From Denitratimonas yunnanensis (SeqCode) (GTDB lineage: Bacteria > Pseudomonadota > Gammaproteobacteria > Xanthomonadales > Xanthomonadaceae), in the NCBI GenBank assembly GCA_026410415.1, contig JAPMLR010000011.1, positions 22,096 to 86,095 of the forward strand: a stretch of DNA of 64,000 bases, given 5' to 3'. This document shows positions 56,313 through 64,000 of the stretch, piece after piece (position 1 is the stretch's first letter; each line of letters begins with the position of its first letter). A model generated the notes under the pieces. That model was given only the letters and a program-made list of their open reading frames with translations. It had not been told where the DNA came from and ran no database searches. Made by a program: the position numbers and the translations under genes.

Positions 56313-56792
56313 CTAGTGGACCAGTTCGTCCTCTGCGTGGAACATGTGGCTTTCCATCCACGCGAACGCGGCTTCCTGGCCGGGCTGGTTGAACAGCACC
56401 ATCAACACGACCCATTTGAGATCGTCCAGATCGATTTCATCCTGATCCAGTGCCATCGCGCGCTCGACGACATGTTCGTGCTGGACCGCATCCAGCACGC
56501 CGTTGTCGCGCAGGAACATCAGGAAACCACGGCAATCGGTGTCCAGCCGCTCCCTCTCCTGCTCCGCGTAGAGCCTTATCGGCCCGCGCTGCGAGCCCTC
56601 GCGTATCGGATCGAAACCCGCCCGCTGGACGGACAACGCATCGAGCCAGTCGAACGCCTTGGATACTTCGGAGGGGCTGAAACCAGCCTGGATCAGGCCG
56701 GCCTGAAGGGTGCTGCGATCCCCGGCAAGATCAGGATCGTCGTAGAAATAGTTTTCGAAAAGATAAAGCAATACGTCCAGCAAGATTTCCAT
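56313..56792 (-). CDS. smg: Smg/DUF494 family protein
   Basis: A 159-residue protein of the Smg family (function unknown), close to E. coli Smg (157 residues). It begins [22 protein letters not shown], and the acidic helical C-terminal region ([37 protein letters not shown]) is conserved. The ATG at 56792 lies 25 bases after the dprA stop. dprA-smg-topA is a known order in proteobacteria; here the RDD/pilin fusion gene is inserted between smg and topA. Confidence 0.92.
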   Translation of the reverse strand: MEILLDVLLYLFENYFYDDPDLAGDRSTLQAGLIQAGFSPSEVSKAFDWLDALSVQRAGFDPIREGSQRGPIRLYAEQERERLDTDCRGFLMFLRDNGVLDAVQHEHVVERAMALDQDEIDLDDLKWVVLMVLFNQPGQEAAFAWMESHMFHAEDELVH

Positions 56793-56817
56793 CCTCTGCC
56801 CGCGTGGCGGGGCCGGG

Positions 56818-57966
56818 CTAGGCACGGCGAAGCGCGTAGCGGCCATGCGCGGCAGCGACGCGCCCATCCAGTTCCATCAGGACCAGCATGGAGGATAGGG
56901 TATCGACCGTCAACCCGGTGCGCTGCGCCAACACGTCGATGGGAACCGGATCGTGCCCGAGCGCCGCGCGCAGACGGCGGTAGTCGTCATCTTCTTCCGG
57001 CGCCTCGGATAATGCGTCAGGTGCATCGGCATCGAGCGTTTCAACGGCAAGTCGGCCACGCAATGCAGTGGCCAGCTGGGCGGCTTGCGGGGCGAGCGCC
57101 TGGACAATCTCCTGCGCGGTTTCCACCAGGGCCGCGCCATCGCGGATCAGACGATGGCAGCCCTTGGCCAGCGGATTGTGGATCGAACCGGGCAAAGCGA
57201 ACACCTCGCGCCCGGCCTCTGCCGCCTCGCGTGCCGTGATCAGGGCACCACTGCGTTGCGCGGCCTCCACCACCAATGTCCCCAGTGCCAAGCTGGCAAT
57301 GATGCGGTTGCGCATCGGGAAATGCTCGCGCTGCGCCGGTGTACCGGGCGGATACTCGCTGACAACAGCTCCATGCCCGGCGATGGCCTGCGCCAGCGCA
57401 CGATTGCGTGCCGGATAGACGATGTCCGGACCAGTGGCGATCACCGCGATGGTGGGCTTCCCGGCATCCAGCGCGGCGTGGTGCGCGGCTGCGTCGATGC
57501 CATCCGCCAAGCCGCTGGTGACAATCAGCCCCGAGCGCGCGAGGGTTCGGGAGAAATCACGCGCGTTCGCGATGCCGCCATCGGTAGGGTTGCGGCTGCC
57601 GACGATCGCGATCTGTGCAAACCACAACCACTGCGGATCACCGTCAACGAACAACGCTGCCGGCGCACGCGGGGCGCGCTGCAAGAGAACGGGGAAATCG
57701 TCGCTGTCGCAGGTCAGCAAATGGTGGCCGGATTGGTCCAGCCAGGCATGATCGCCGGCAAGTGCAACGCGATCGGGGTTGGCGAGCCAGTCCACGGCTG
57801 CCGCCGGCACCCCGGCAGCCTTCAGCTGCGCCCCTGAGGCACCGGCCACCGCCTGGATCGAGCCGAAGCGTTCCAGCAACTGCCGGATGCGCACGCCACC
57901 CAGTCCGGGCGATCGGACCACACGCAACCAAGCATCGCGGGAATCGAAAGCAGGAGTCATGGGCAT
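56818..57966 (-). CDS. dprA: DNA processing protein DprA
   Basis: Binds incoming single-stranded DNA in natural transformation and loads RecA. The product is 382 residues from ATG 57966 (ATG 57960 is an alternative; neither has a clear ribosome binding site). Family blocks: an N-terminal HhH-like region, then [72 protein letters not shown] and [15 protein letters not shown]. The C-terminal DML1-like winged helix ([31 protein letters not shown]) is present. It starts 7 bases after a terminator for the LysM gene. Confidence 0.95.
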   Translation of the reverse strand: MPMTPAFDSRDAWLRVVRSPGLGGVRIRQLLERFGSIQAVAGASGAQLKAAGVPAAAVDWLANPDRVALAGDHAWLDQSGHHLLTCDSDDFPVLLQRAPRAPAALFVDGDPQWLWFAQIAIVGSRNPTDGGIANARDFSRTLARSGLIVTSGLADGIDAAAHHAALDAGKPTIAVIATGPDIVYPARNRALAQAIAGHGAVVSEYPPGTPAQREHFPMRNRIIASLALGTLVVEAAQRSGALITAREAAEAGREVFALPGSIHNPLAKGCHRLIRDGAALVETAQEIVQALAPQAAQLATALRGRLAVETLDADAPDALSEAPEEDDDYRRLRAALGHDPVPIDVLAQRTGLTVDTLSSMLVLMELDGRVAAAHGRYALRRA

Positions 57967-57973
57967 GGCGTAG

Positions 57974-58003
57974 AAAACAAACGCCGCGGACAAGCCGCGG
58001 CGT
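57974..58003 (-). terminator. Intrinsic terminator after the LysM gene
   Basis: On the minus strand acgccgcgg and ccgcggcgt (58003-57995 and 57989-57981) form a 9-bp perfect stem with a 5-base loop, followed by the T-rich ttgtttt (57980-57974). It lies between the LysM stop (58019) and the dprA start (57966). Confidence 0.75.
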
Positions 58004-58018
58004 GAGTCGCTGACCGGA

Positions 58019-59191
58019 TCAGAGACGGTCCGGTGCGTCGAGCCGGTCGTCAAGCTGTACCGGCCGAATACCGTCCATCACCAAGCCATAACTGACCTTG
58101 TCGAAGGTACGGAAGATCATTACGTGGCCGACGAATTCATCGGGCAACTTGACCTTGTTCCTGTCCAGATTGGCGGCGAGACGCTGCTTGTGGCGCACGT
58201 CATCGCGCACCTTCTCGCCGTGATGCCAGATCGAGAACACCTGACCGTTCTCCACGCCTTCACGTGCGCCGGCAGAGATAGCCACCACATCATGCGTGCC
58301 ACCGAACTGGAGATGGTCGGTGACCGCGAGAATCCGCGCGTTGGCGGGAATCCGCTCGGGCGCACGCGGATGGAAACTGAGGTCGTACGGGAAGGCGTCA
58401 TAAGGCATCACGAGATCGCCCTTGCGCACTTCGTGGCCACCGGGCGCGATCAAGACGGTGCCCGGCTCGCCATCACGGGTCACGTGCCCCTGTGCCACCT
58501 CGACCACTTCCCACCCAAGGAAGTCGAAGCGTTTGTTGGTGATGAAGTGGCGCGCCCAGCGAATGCTGTTGCTCTTCTGTTCCAATCCACCTGCCGTGCT
58601 CCACTCGTCACGTCGCAGGATCGGCTCACGATCGGGACGCTTCTCGGTGGCGGTCGGCATCACGCCATAGCGCAACGTCGGGCGCACGATGGAGACGCGA
58701 TCTCCCGGCGCATGCTCGCTGCCGCGCACGTAGGCCACCTGGCCCTCGGCGCTGCGCAGGCGACTTTCCTCCATCCCGACCACGTAAGGCAGTGCCTTGT
58801 ACTGCTCCTCGTCCAGCACATGCTGGTTGCGCAGGAAATCCTCCACCTCCGACAACGGTATCGCCGGAATCGGGAGCGATTCGGCACGTACCTGCGGGGA
58901 AAGCCGATTGACGCTCAGTGCCGGCTGCCCTTGACCCAGATAGGCCAGGCTCAGCACATCGCCCGGATAGATCAGGTGCGGATTCTCAATCTGCGGATTC
59001 GCCTGCCAGATCTCGGGCCACAACCACGGCTCATTCAGGAAGCGCTTGGCAATGCCCCAAAGCGTATCGCCCTTCTTCACCACGTAGGTGTCGGGGTGAT
59101 CGGCACGAAGCTGGGTGGCAACGACGCCGGTAGTTACGGTCAGCAACGCAGCCGCGGAAACTGCAAGAAGTTTTTTAAACATGGCTTCCAT
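58019..59191 (-). CDS. LysM-domain protein (periplasmic)
   Basis: A 390-residue exported protein. The signal peptide spans about 1-30 (cut near ATQLRA). One LysM domain follows (about 35-85: TYVVKKGDTLWGIAKRFL to NPHLIYPGDVLSLAYLG), which binds peptidoglycan. The remaining 300 residues are a conserved proteobacterial domain with beta-strand segments (REPILRRDEWSTAGG; HDVVAISAGAREGVENGQVFSIWHHGE). The function is unknown. Start at ATG 59191 (AAGGGA nine bases upstream); ATG 59182 is an alternative. It is divergent from def and precedes dprA. Confidence 0.88.
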   Translation of the reverse strand: MEAMFKKLLAVSAAALLTVTTGVVATQLRADHPDTYVVKKGDTLWGIAKRFLNEPWLWPEIWQANPQIENPHLIYPGDVLSLAYLGQGQPALSVNRLSPQVRAESLPIPAIPLSEVEDFLRNQHVLDEEQYKALPYVVGMEESRLRSAEGQVAYVRGSEHAPGDRVSIVRPTLRYGVMPTATEKRPDREPILRRDEWSTAGGLEQKSNSIRWARHFITNKRFDFLGWEVVEVAQGHVTRDGEPGTVLIAPGGHEVRKGDLVMPYDAFPYDLSFHPRAPERIPANARILAVTDHLQFGGTHDVVAISAGAREGVENGQVFSIWHHGEKVRDDVRHKQRLAANLDRNKVKLPDEFVGHVMIFRTFDKVSYGLVMDGIRPVQLDDRLDAPDRL

Positions 59192-59234
59192 CTACCTGAT
59201 TCCCTTGGCAGGTTTGCCCCCTGAACCTGCGCGG

Positions 59235-59240
59235 AATATA
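59235..59240 (-). promoter_or_regulatory. Candidate -10 element for the LysM gene
   Basis: On the minus strand TATATT (59240-59235) lies 44 bases before ATG 59191; a TTCGCT at about -35 is weak. It lies in the 212-bp divergent region between the LysM gene and def. Confidence 0.35.
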
Positions 59241-59403
59241 ACGGAAATCCTGCCCGAAGCGAAACAGCCCCATGCAATCGGGGAGAACGGAGCGGCAATG
59301 GCGCTAGAATCGCACTGCCGCAAGCCCGCCGGGACGACGCCCTCATCCGCGCCGACTACTTGGCTTGCATCTACCCTTTCGCGCCCGCATCTTGTTGAGC
59401 ACC

Positions 59404-59913
59404 ATGAGCCTGCTCCCCATTCTCGAATTCCCCGACCCGCGCCTGCGCACCATCGCGCGCGCGATCGATCCTTCCGAACTGGATGACGCTTTCCGCGCCC
59501 ACGTCCAGAACATGTTCGAAACCATGTACGACGCGCCGGGCATCGGCCTGGCTGCGAGTCAGGTGGACGACCATCGCCGCTTCATGGTCATCGACGTATC
59601 CGAAAACCACGACGAGCGCCGCGTCTTCGTCAACCCGCGCATCGTGTCGCGTGAAGGCGAGCAGGTCTGTCAGGAAGGCTGCCTCTCGGTGCCGACGATC
59701 AACGCCGACGTGACCCGTTCCGAAAAGATCGTGGTGCAGGCACTGGACGAATTCGGCAAGCCGTTTGAGCTGGCCGCCGACGGCCTGCTGGCGGTCTGCA
59801 TCCAGCACGAAATGGATCATCTGGAAGGCAAGCTGTTCATCGATTATCTCTCCCCGCTCAAACGCGACATGGTCAAGCGCAAGCTCGCCAAATTGCGCCG
59901 CAGCGCGGCCTGA
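59404..59913 (+). CDS. def: Peptide deformylase
   Basis: Removes the formyl group from the N-terminal Met of nascent proteins. The 169-residue product has the three metal-site motifs GIGLAASQ (about 44), EGCLSVP (Cys ligand) and QHEMDHL (His ligands and Glu base). The start is ATG 59404; an upstream ATG at 59365 is in frame but less likely. It is followed by fmt after 66 bases, as in many bacteria. Confidence 0.97.
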   Translation: MSLLPILEFPDPRLRTIARAIDPSELDDAFRAHVQNMFETMYDAPGIGLAASQVDDHRRFMVIDVSENHDERRVFVNPRIVSREGEQVCQEGCLSVPTINADVTRSEKIVVQALDEFGKPFELAADGLLAVCIQHEMDHLEGKLFIDYLSPLKRDMVKRKLAKLRRSAA

Positions 59914-59979
59914 ACCTTCCCGGCAATTGTTTCACCGGCGCGCGGCTTGCCCGCGCGTCGTCGTTTTCGAGGCCATGAA

Positions 59980-60900
59980 ATGACGCTCCGACTCCTGTTC
60001 GCCGGCACCCCCGATTTCGCCGTCCCCTCGCTGCGCGCCGCATTGGAAGGTGGCGACGTGCTCGCCGTACTGACCCAGCCAGACCGCCCGGCCGGACGCG
60101 GCCGCCACCCGCAAGCCAGCCCGGTGAAGCAGGTCGCGCTCGAACACGGCGTGCCGGTGTTGCAACCCGAATCCCTGCGCCATGCCGACGTGCAAGCACA
60201 GCTCGCCGCCTTTGCGCCGGATCTTCTGATCGTGGTCGCTTACGGCCTGATCCTGCCGCAGGCCGTGCTGGACATTCCGCGCTTCGGTGCGTGGAACGTG
60301 CACGCCTCGCTGCTGCCGCGTTGGCGCGGCGCGGCACCGATCCAACGCGCGATCGAAGCGGGTGACGCGGAAACCGGCGTCTGCCTGATGCAGATGGAAA
60401 AAGGTCTGGATACCGGCCCGGTACTGCTGCACGAAACCACGCCGATTGCTCTCGACGACACCGGCGGCAGCCTGCACGACCGCCTTGCGCAGCTCGGCGC
60501 CGAAACCCTGGCCGAAGGTCTGGCACAACTGCGCGAAAGCGACGCGGCGCTGCCTTCCGAAATCCAGGACCACGTGCAGGCCACCTACGCGCACAAGCTC
60601 GACAAGGCCGAGGCGAGGCTCGACTGGCAACGTCCCGCAGTCGAACTTGCGCGGAAAGTCCGCGCTTTCTCGCCGTGGCCGGTGGCCGAGGCCACGCTCG
60701 ACGGTGAACGTCTGCGCATCCACCGTGCCGTCGCGCTCGAAGGCGGCGGCGAACCGGGCCAGATCATCGCGGCCGGGCGCGACGGTATCGATGTGGCCTG
60801 CGGCGATGGCGTGCTGCGTCTGCTCGATGTGCAGCGCGATGGCGGCAAGACGATGGCCGCCGCCAATTATCTGAACGCACGCTCCCAGCTACGCCGATGA
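59980..60900 (+). CDS. fmt: Methionyl-tRNA formyltransferase
   Basis: Formylates initiator Met-tRNA using 10-formyl-THF. The 306-residue product starts [18 protein letters not shown] at ATG 59980 (GAGG seven bases upstream). The folate/catalytic motif [16 protein letters not shown] is at about 110, and the C-terminal OB domain includes [20 protein letters not shown]. Its stop overlaps the rsmB start (ATGA), so the two are translationally coupled. Confidence 0.97.
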   Translation: MTLRLLFAGTPDFAVPSLRAALEGGDVLAVLTQPDRPAGRGRHPQASPVKQVALEHGVPVLQPESLRHADVQAQLAAFAPDLLIVVAYGLILPQAVLDIPRFGAWNVHASLLPRWRGAAPIQRAIEAGDAETGVCLMQMEKGLDTGPVLLHETTPIALDDTGGSLHDRLAQLGAETLAEGLAQLRESDAALPSEIQDHVQATYAHKLDKAEARLDWQRPAVELARKVRAFSPWPVAEATLDGERLRIHRAVALEGGGEPGQIIAAGRDGIDVACGDGVLRLLDVQRDGGKTMAAANYLNARSQLRR

Positions 60901-62255
60901 AAAGCACTGATGGCGCCCAAGTGCGTGCGCTGGCGGCCGGTGTCATCGCCGCCGTGCGCTTCGATGGCCGCTCACTGAAAGCCGCGCTGCCCGACGCACT
61001 GGCGCGGCTGCCCGACCCGCGCGACCGCGCGCTATGCGAGGCGATCTGTTTCGAAGCGGTGCGCTGGCTGCCGCGCTACGAATTCTGGCTGACGCGCCTG
61101 CTCGAACGCCCGCTGCCGCGTGCCGCGCACACGATCCATGGCCTGCTGCTGGCCGGTCTGGCGCAACTGGACGCGATGCAACTGGCCGACTACGCCGCGA
61201 TCTCGGCCACCGCCGAAGCCGCGCGCACGCTGCGCCAGCCGCGTCTTGTCGGGCTGGTCAATGCGGTGCTGCGCCGTTTCATGCGCGAACGCCAGGCGCT
61301 GCATGCCGCCGCTCAGGCGAACGCGGAAGCCGCGAGCGCGCACCCGCAATGGCTGATCGATGCCCTGCAACGCGACTGGCCGCAGCACGCCGACGCGCTG
61401 CTGCAACACAACACCGAACAAGCACCGATGTTCCTGCGCGTGAACCTGCGGCGCGGCTCGCGCGCAGCGTATCTGGCGAAACTGCACGAAGCCGGCATCG
61501 AGGCCATCCCGGCCGATGACCTCACATCGGCCGCACTGCGTCTGGCGCGCCCGCTGGCACCGACCACGCTGCCCGGCTGGCACGAAGGCGACATCTCGGT
61601 GCAGGACCTTTCCGCCCAGCTCGCCGCAGCACTGCTGGACGTGCAATCCGGTCAGCGCGTGCTCGACATCGGCGCCGCACCCGGCGGCAAGACCGCGCAG
61701 ATTCTGGAAACCTTCCCCGAGCTGGCTGAACTGGTCGCGCTGGATGTGGACGCGGCGCGCCTGTCCCGGATCGAAACCACGCTCTCACGCCTGCAACTGT
61801 CGGCCATCTGCATCGCCGGCGATGGTGGCGATCCACAGGCGTGGTGGGACGGCCGGCCCTTCGACCGCATCCTGCTCGATGCACCGTGTTCCGCCACCGG
61901 CGTGATCCGGCGCCAGCCGGACATCAAATGGCACCGCCGCGCCGACGATATCCCGGCGCTGGTCGCGCAGCAAGCGCGCCTGCTCGATGCCGCCTGGCCT
62001 ATGCTGCGGCCGGGCGGGCGTCTAGTCTATGCAACCTGCTCCGTGCTGCGTGACGAGAACGACCGCCAGATCGATGCCTTCCTTGCGCGCACCCCGTCGG
62101 CCCACCCGCTGCCGCTGCCCGAGACCATCGGAAGGCCGGCTGGCGCGGGCCTGCAACACTTCCCGCAGACGGAGGGTGGCGACGGTTTTTTCTATGCGGT
62201 TCTGGAAAAGCGCAACCTGCGTGCTGATGCTGACGGCGCTGGCAGCCTGCACTGA
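60897..62255 (+). CDS. rsmB: 16S rRNA m5C967 methyltransferase RsmB
   Basis: SAM-dependent methyltransferase that makes m5C at 16S rRNA position 967. The 452-residue product has an N-terminal NusB-like RNA-binding domain (about 1-140) and a C-terminal Rossmann domain: SAM motif [16 protein letters not shown], catalytic Cys in [10 protein letters not shown] and second Cys in YATCSVL. The ATG overlaps the fmt stop, and the 3' end overlaps the start of the DUF4390 gene by 62 bases, consistent with a tightly packed operon. Confidence 0.96.
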   Translation: MKSTDGAQVRALAAGVIAAVRFDGRSLKAALPDALARLPDPRDRALCEAICFEAVRWLPRYEFWLTRLLERPLPRAAHTIHGLLLAGLAQLDAMQLADYAAISATAEAARTLRQPRLVGLVNAVLRRFMRERQALHAAAQANAEAASAHPQWLIDALQRDWPQHADALLQHNTEQAPMFLRVNLRRGSRAAYLAKLHEAGIEAIPADDLTSAALRLARPLAPTTLPGWHEGDISVQDLSAQLAAALLDVQSGQRVLDIGAAPGGKTAQILETFPELAELVALDVDAARLSRIETTLSRLQLSAICIAGDGGDPQAWWDGRPFDRILLDAPCSATGVIRRQPDIKWHRRADDIPALVAQQARLLDAAWPMLRPGGRLVYATCSVLRDENDRQIDAFLARTPSAHPLPLPETIGRPAGAGLQHFPQTEGGDGFFYAVLEKRNLRADADGAGSLH

Positions 62256-62706
62256 TCCGCCCGAACGCGCCCATATCATCGCGGCGCGCACCCTGCCGGG
62301 TGTCGACGGGCTTCACCTGGAACTGACCCAGCAAATCGAGCTTTCCGGTGCCATGCGCGATGCCCTGGATCACGGTATCCCACTGCGCTTGTTGTATCGC
62401 ATCGACGCCTGCCACCAGCCGCGCCAGCGCGCCCTGTGGCTGCGCCACGCGCCACTGAACCGGCAATACGAGATGCAGCGCGAAGGCGACAGCGAAGTTC
62501 GTGGCTTCGCCCGCCTGCCCGCGCTGGTTGCAGCGCTTGACCGCATCCGCCTGCCTCTCGACCTGCCTGCCGATGCGCGCTGCGATGGCTCGGTGGCAGT
62601 GCAGATCGACCTCGCCGCACTGCCGACGCCATTGCGCTTTCCTGCCTTCTTCGATCCCGGGGAATGGCAGCTGGTCTCGGCACCGTTCACGTGGACCGCA
62701 CCATGA
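62194..62706 (+). CDS. DUF4390 family exported protein
   Basis: A 170-residue predicted exported protein of the DUF4390 family, which commonly precedes ntrY in proteobacteria. From ATG 62194 it has a short signal peptide with lipobox-like LAAC (Cys about 19), then a beta-rich domain (HIIAARTLPGVDGLHLELTQQIEL; RQALWLRHAPLNRQYEMQ) with the conserved RLPALVAAL helix. It overlaps rsmB by 62 bases; a GTG at 62221 is a shorter alternative. Its stop overlaps the ntrY start (ATGA). The function is unknown. Confidence 0.85.
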   Translation: MRFWKSATCVLMLTALAACTDPPERAHIIAARTLPGVDGLHLELTQQIELSGAMRDALDHGIPLRLLYRIDACHQPRQRALWLRHAPLNRQYEMQREGDSEVRGFARLPALVAALDRIRLPLDLPADARCDGSVAVQIDLAALPTPLRFPAFFDPGEWQLVSAPFTWTAP

Positions 62707-64000
62707 GCGATGCACGCCACGACGGGTTGCGCCGCATCGCACTGCCGCTGGCGCTGCTGGTGTTGTTGCTCGGCGGCCTGTACCTCGTCGCCGACGCCCA
62801 AGGTTTGGGACCGCGTTACGCGCGTTGGTATCCAGCCGTATTCATCGCCACGCTGATTGCACTGACGGTGCTGGCGCTGGCCATCACCCAACGCCTGTGG
62901 CGCCTGCGCAGGCAACTCGCGCGAGGCGAACCCGGCGCACGCCTGACCCGCCGCCTGCTGATGCTGCTGGTGCTGCTGGCGCTGCCGCCGCTGCTGCTGG
63001 TCTATGGCTTCGGGGTTCGCTTCATCGGCAGCACGGTGGACTCCTGGCTACCGGCCAACAACATCGACGCCATGGGCGATGCCCTCGCCCTGAGCCAGCG
63101 CTACCTCGACGAGCGCATCGCCGAGGCACGCGCGACCACCGCGCGCGTCGCCGCCGACCTGGCGCAGGCTGGAGATGCCGAACTGGATTCCACGCTCGAG
63201 GATGCACTCGACCTCAGCGATGCCCGCCAGATGGCAGTGTTCGAAGCCGACGGTCGGCTGCGCGCCGTGGCCGCCGCCGATCCATCCCTTCTGCTGCCCC
63301 ACCCCCCCACGGATGATGCCCGCCTCGCCCTGCGCAACCGGCCATTGCACGCCGCCACCGAACGCGACGACCACGGCCTGCGCATCCGGGTGCTGGCGCA
63401 GCTCGGCACCGACCGCAGCGTGCAGGCCCTGTTCGAACTTCCGCCCGATGCCGCCGCACAGGCGCTGCGCGTGGAAGCGGCGATGCACGCCACGGCACGG
63501 GCGCTGTACCTGCGCGATTCGCTGAAGATCGCCTTCATCCTGATCCTGAGCCTGGTGCTGCTGCTCTCGCTGTTCGCCACGGTGCTGGTGTCGTTCGGAT
63601 TGGCGCGGCGTCTGGTATCTCCGATTGCACGCCTCTCCACCGCCACCCGGCGGGTCGCCGAAGGGCATTACGACACCCAGCTGCCGGAAGGCGAGGACGA
63701 CGAACTGGGTTTTCTGGTGCGCTCGTTCAACCGCATGACGCGGGAGCTGGAACTGTCGCGCGCCAAGGTCCGGGTTAGCGCCGAGGAAACCGAGCGCCAG
63801 CGTGCCTTCCTCGAAACCGTGCTCGCACACCTTTCCTCCGGCGTGCTGGTGGTCGATGGTGCCCTGCAGGTGCGCAGCATGAATGCCGCCGCGCGCCAGA
63901 TTCTCGGCCTCGCCCCGGAACAACACGCGACCTGGCCGCTGGCCGAACTGCGCCGCATCGCGCCCCGCGCCGCGCCGCTCGTCGCCGTGCTGCTCCAGCG
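62703..64000 (+). CDS. ntrY: NtrY-like membrane histidine kinase (C-terminus cut by window edge)
   Basis: N-terminal 432 residues of a membrane sensor kinase. Three N-terminal hydrophobic segments (about 13-30, 45-66, 85-105) are followed by a periplasmic domain (about 110-280: STVDSWLPANNIDAMGDALALSQ) and a fourth membrane helix (about 275-300). A HAMP domain (SFGLARRLVSPIARLSTATRRVAEG, about 300-350) follows, then a PAS domain starts (AFLETVLAHLSSGVLVVDG). The kinase domain lies beyond the right edge. Position after rsmB-DUF4390 and this layout match NtrY of the NtrYX nitrogen-related two-component system. The start overlaps the DUF4390 stop (ATGA). Confidence 0.9.
   Translation, partial: MSDARHDGLRRIALPLALLVLLLGGLYLVADAQGLGPRYARWYPAVFIATLIALTVLALAITQRLWRLRRQLARGEPGARLTRRLLMLLVLLALPPLLLVYGFGVRFIGSTVDSWLPANNIDAMGDALALSQRYLDERIAEARATTARVAADLAQAGDAELDSTLEDALDLSDARQMAVFEADGRLRAVAAADPSLLLPHPPTDDARLALRNRPLHAATERDDHGLRIRVLAQLGTDRSVQALFELPPDAAAQALRVEAAMHATARALYLRDSLKIAFILILSLVLLLSLFATVLVSFGLARRLVSPIARLSTATRRVAEGHYDTQLPEGEDDELGFLVRSFNRMTRELELSRAKVRVSAEETERQRAFLETVLAHLSSGVLVVDGALQVRSMNAAARQILGLAPEQHATWPLAELRRIAPRAAPLVAVLLQ

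Noticed and set aside
1..64000. CRISPR arrays, tRNA or rRNA genes, insertion sequences, riboswitches
   Set aside because: No repeat array, cloverleaf-like segment, transposase or known riboswitch core was recognised while reading both strands; a covariance-model search would be decisive.

Overview
The window is a compact, GC-rich chromosomal segment of a Gammaproteobacterium, most probably of the order Lysobacterales (Xanthomonadales). This rests on gene content and order: a membrane-anchored AlgC/XanA-type phosphomannomutase beside dut-coaBC-radC, a GTP-type PEP carboxykinase, an E. coli-type QueF, the dprA-smg-topA and def-fmt-rsmB-DUF4390-ntrY blocks, and many secreted peptidases. The species is not identified. 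I saw no tRNA, rRNA, insertion sequence, prophage or CRISPR array. No gap between genes exceeds 300 bases; the largest (about 250 bp) lies between the SDR gene and the metzincin gene near 51.0 kb.

Layout. 0-2.5 kb: type II secretion genes gspD (cut by the left edge) and gspC, downstream of rhlB. 2.5-6.6 kb: rhlB diverges from trxA and rho; rho ends at a bidirectional terminator facing algC. 6.6-16.6 kb: housekeeping genes algC, dut, coaBC, radC, a gamma-carbonic-anhydrase-like protein, aroE, secB, gpsA, trmL, queF and a NUDIX hydrolase. 16.7-27.4 kb: a more accessory, export-oriented stretch with a secreted hypothetical protein, a zinc CDF exporter, a phytase-like lipoprotein, a very large subtilase, a TIGR03032-family propeller, an IPTL-type beta-helix surface protein and a GNAT-like protein.

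27.4-32.7 kb: the classical folC-dedD-cvpA-purF run plus a DUF455 ferritin-like gene. 32.8-39.1 kb: pckG, folE and a complete mlaFEDCBA lipid-trafficking operon that includes the outer-membrane lipoprotein gene mlaA. 39.2-48.5 kb: a RegB/RegA-like redox two-component pair beside an OprC/NosA-type copper TonB receptor, a class IV PLP enzyme, glyoxalase I, an S9 peptidase, TspO, a hemerythrin-like protein and DUF2200. 48.6-52.4 kb: a secreted metzincin, a tropinone-reductase-like SDR and two small exported proteins. 52.5-64 kb: topA, an RDD/pilin-like fusion, smg, dprA, a LysM protein, then def-fmt-rsmB-DUF4390-ntrY running off the right edge.

The most interesting signals are: a short C-terminal F-x-[DN]-G-F-E tag shared by the two large secreted peptidases; a divergent IPTL-CTERM surface protein next to a TIGR03032 propeller; an RDD-pilin fusion; a RegB-like sensor that keeps its quinone motif and a cysteine about 39 residues after the phospho-His while sitting beside a copper receptor; low-complexity or basic tails on Rho, RhlB and TopA; and two genes whose -10 element places the predicted transcription start at the ATG (possible leaderless mRNAs).
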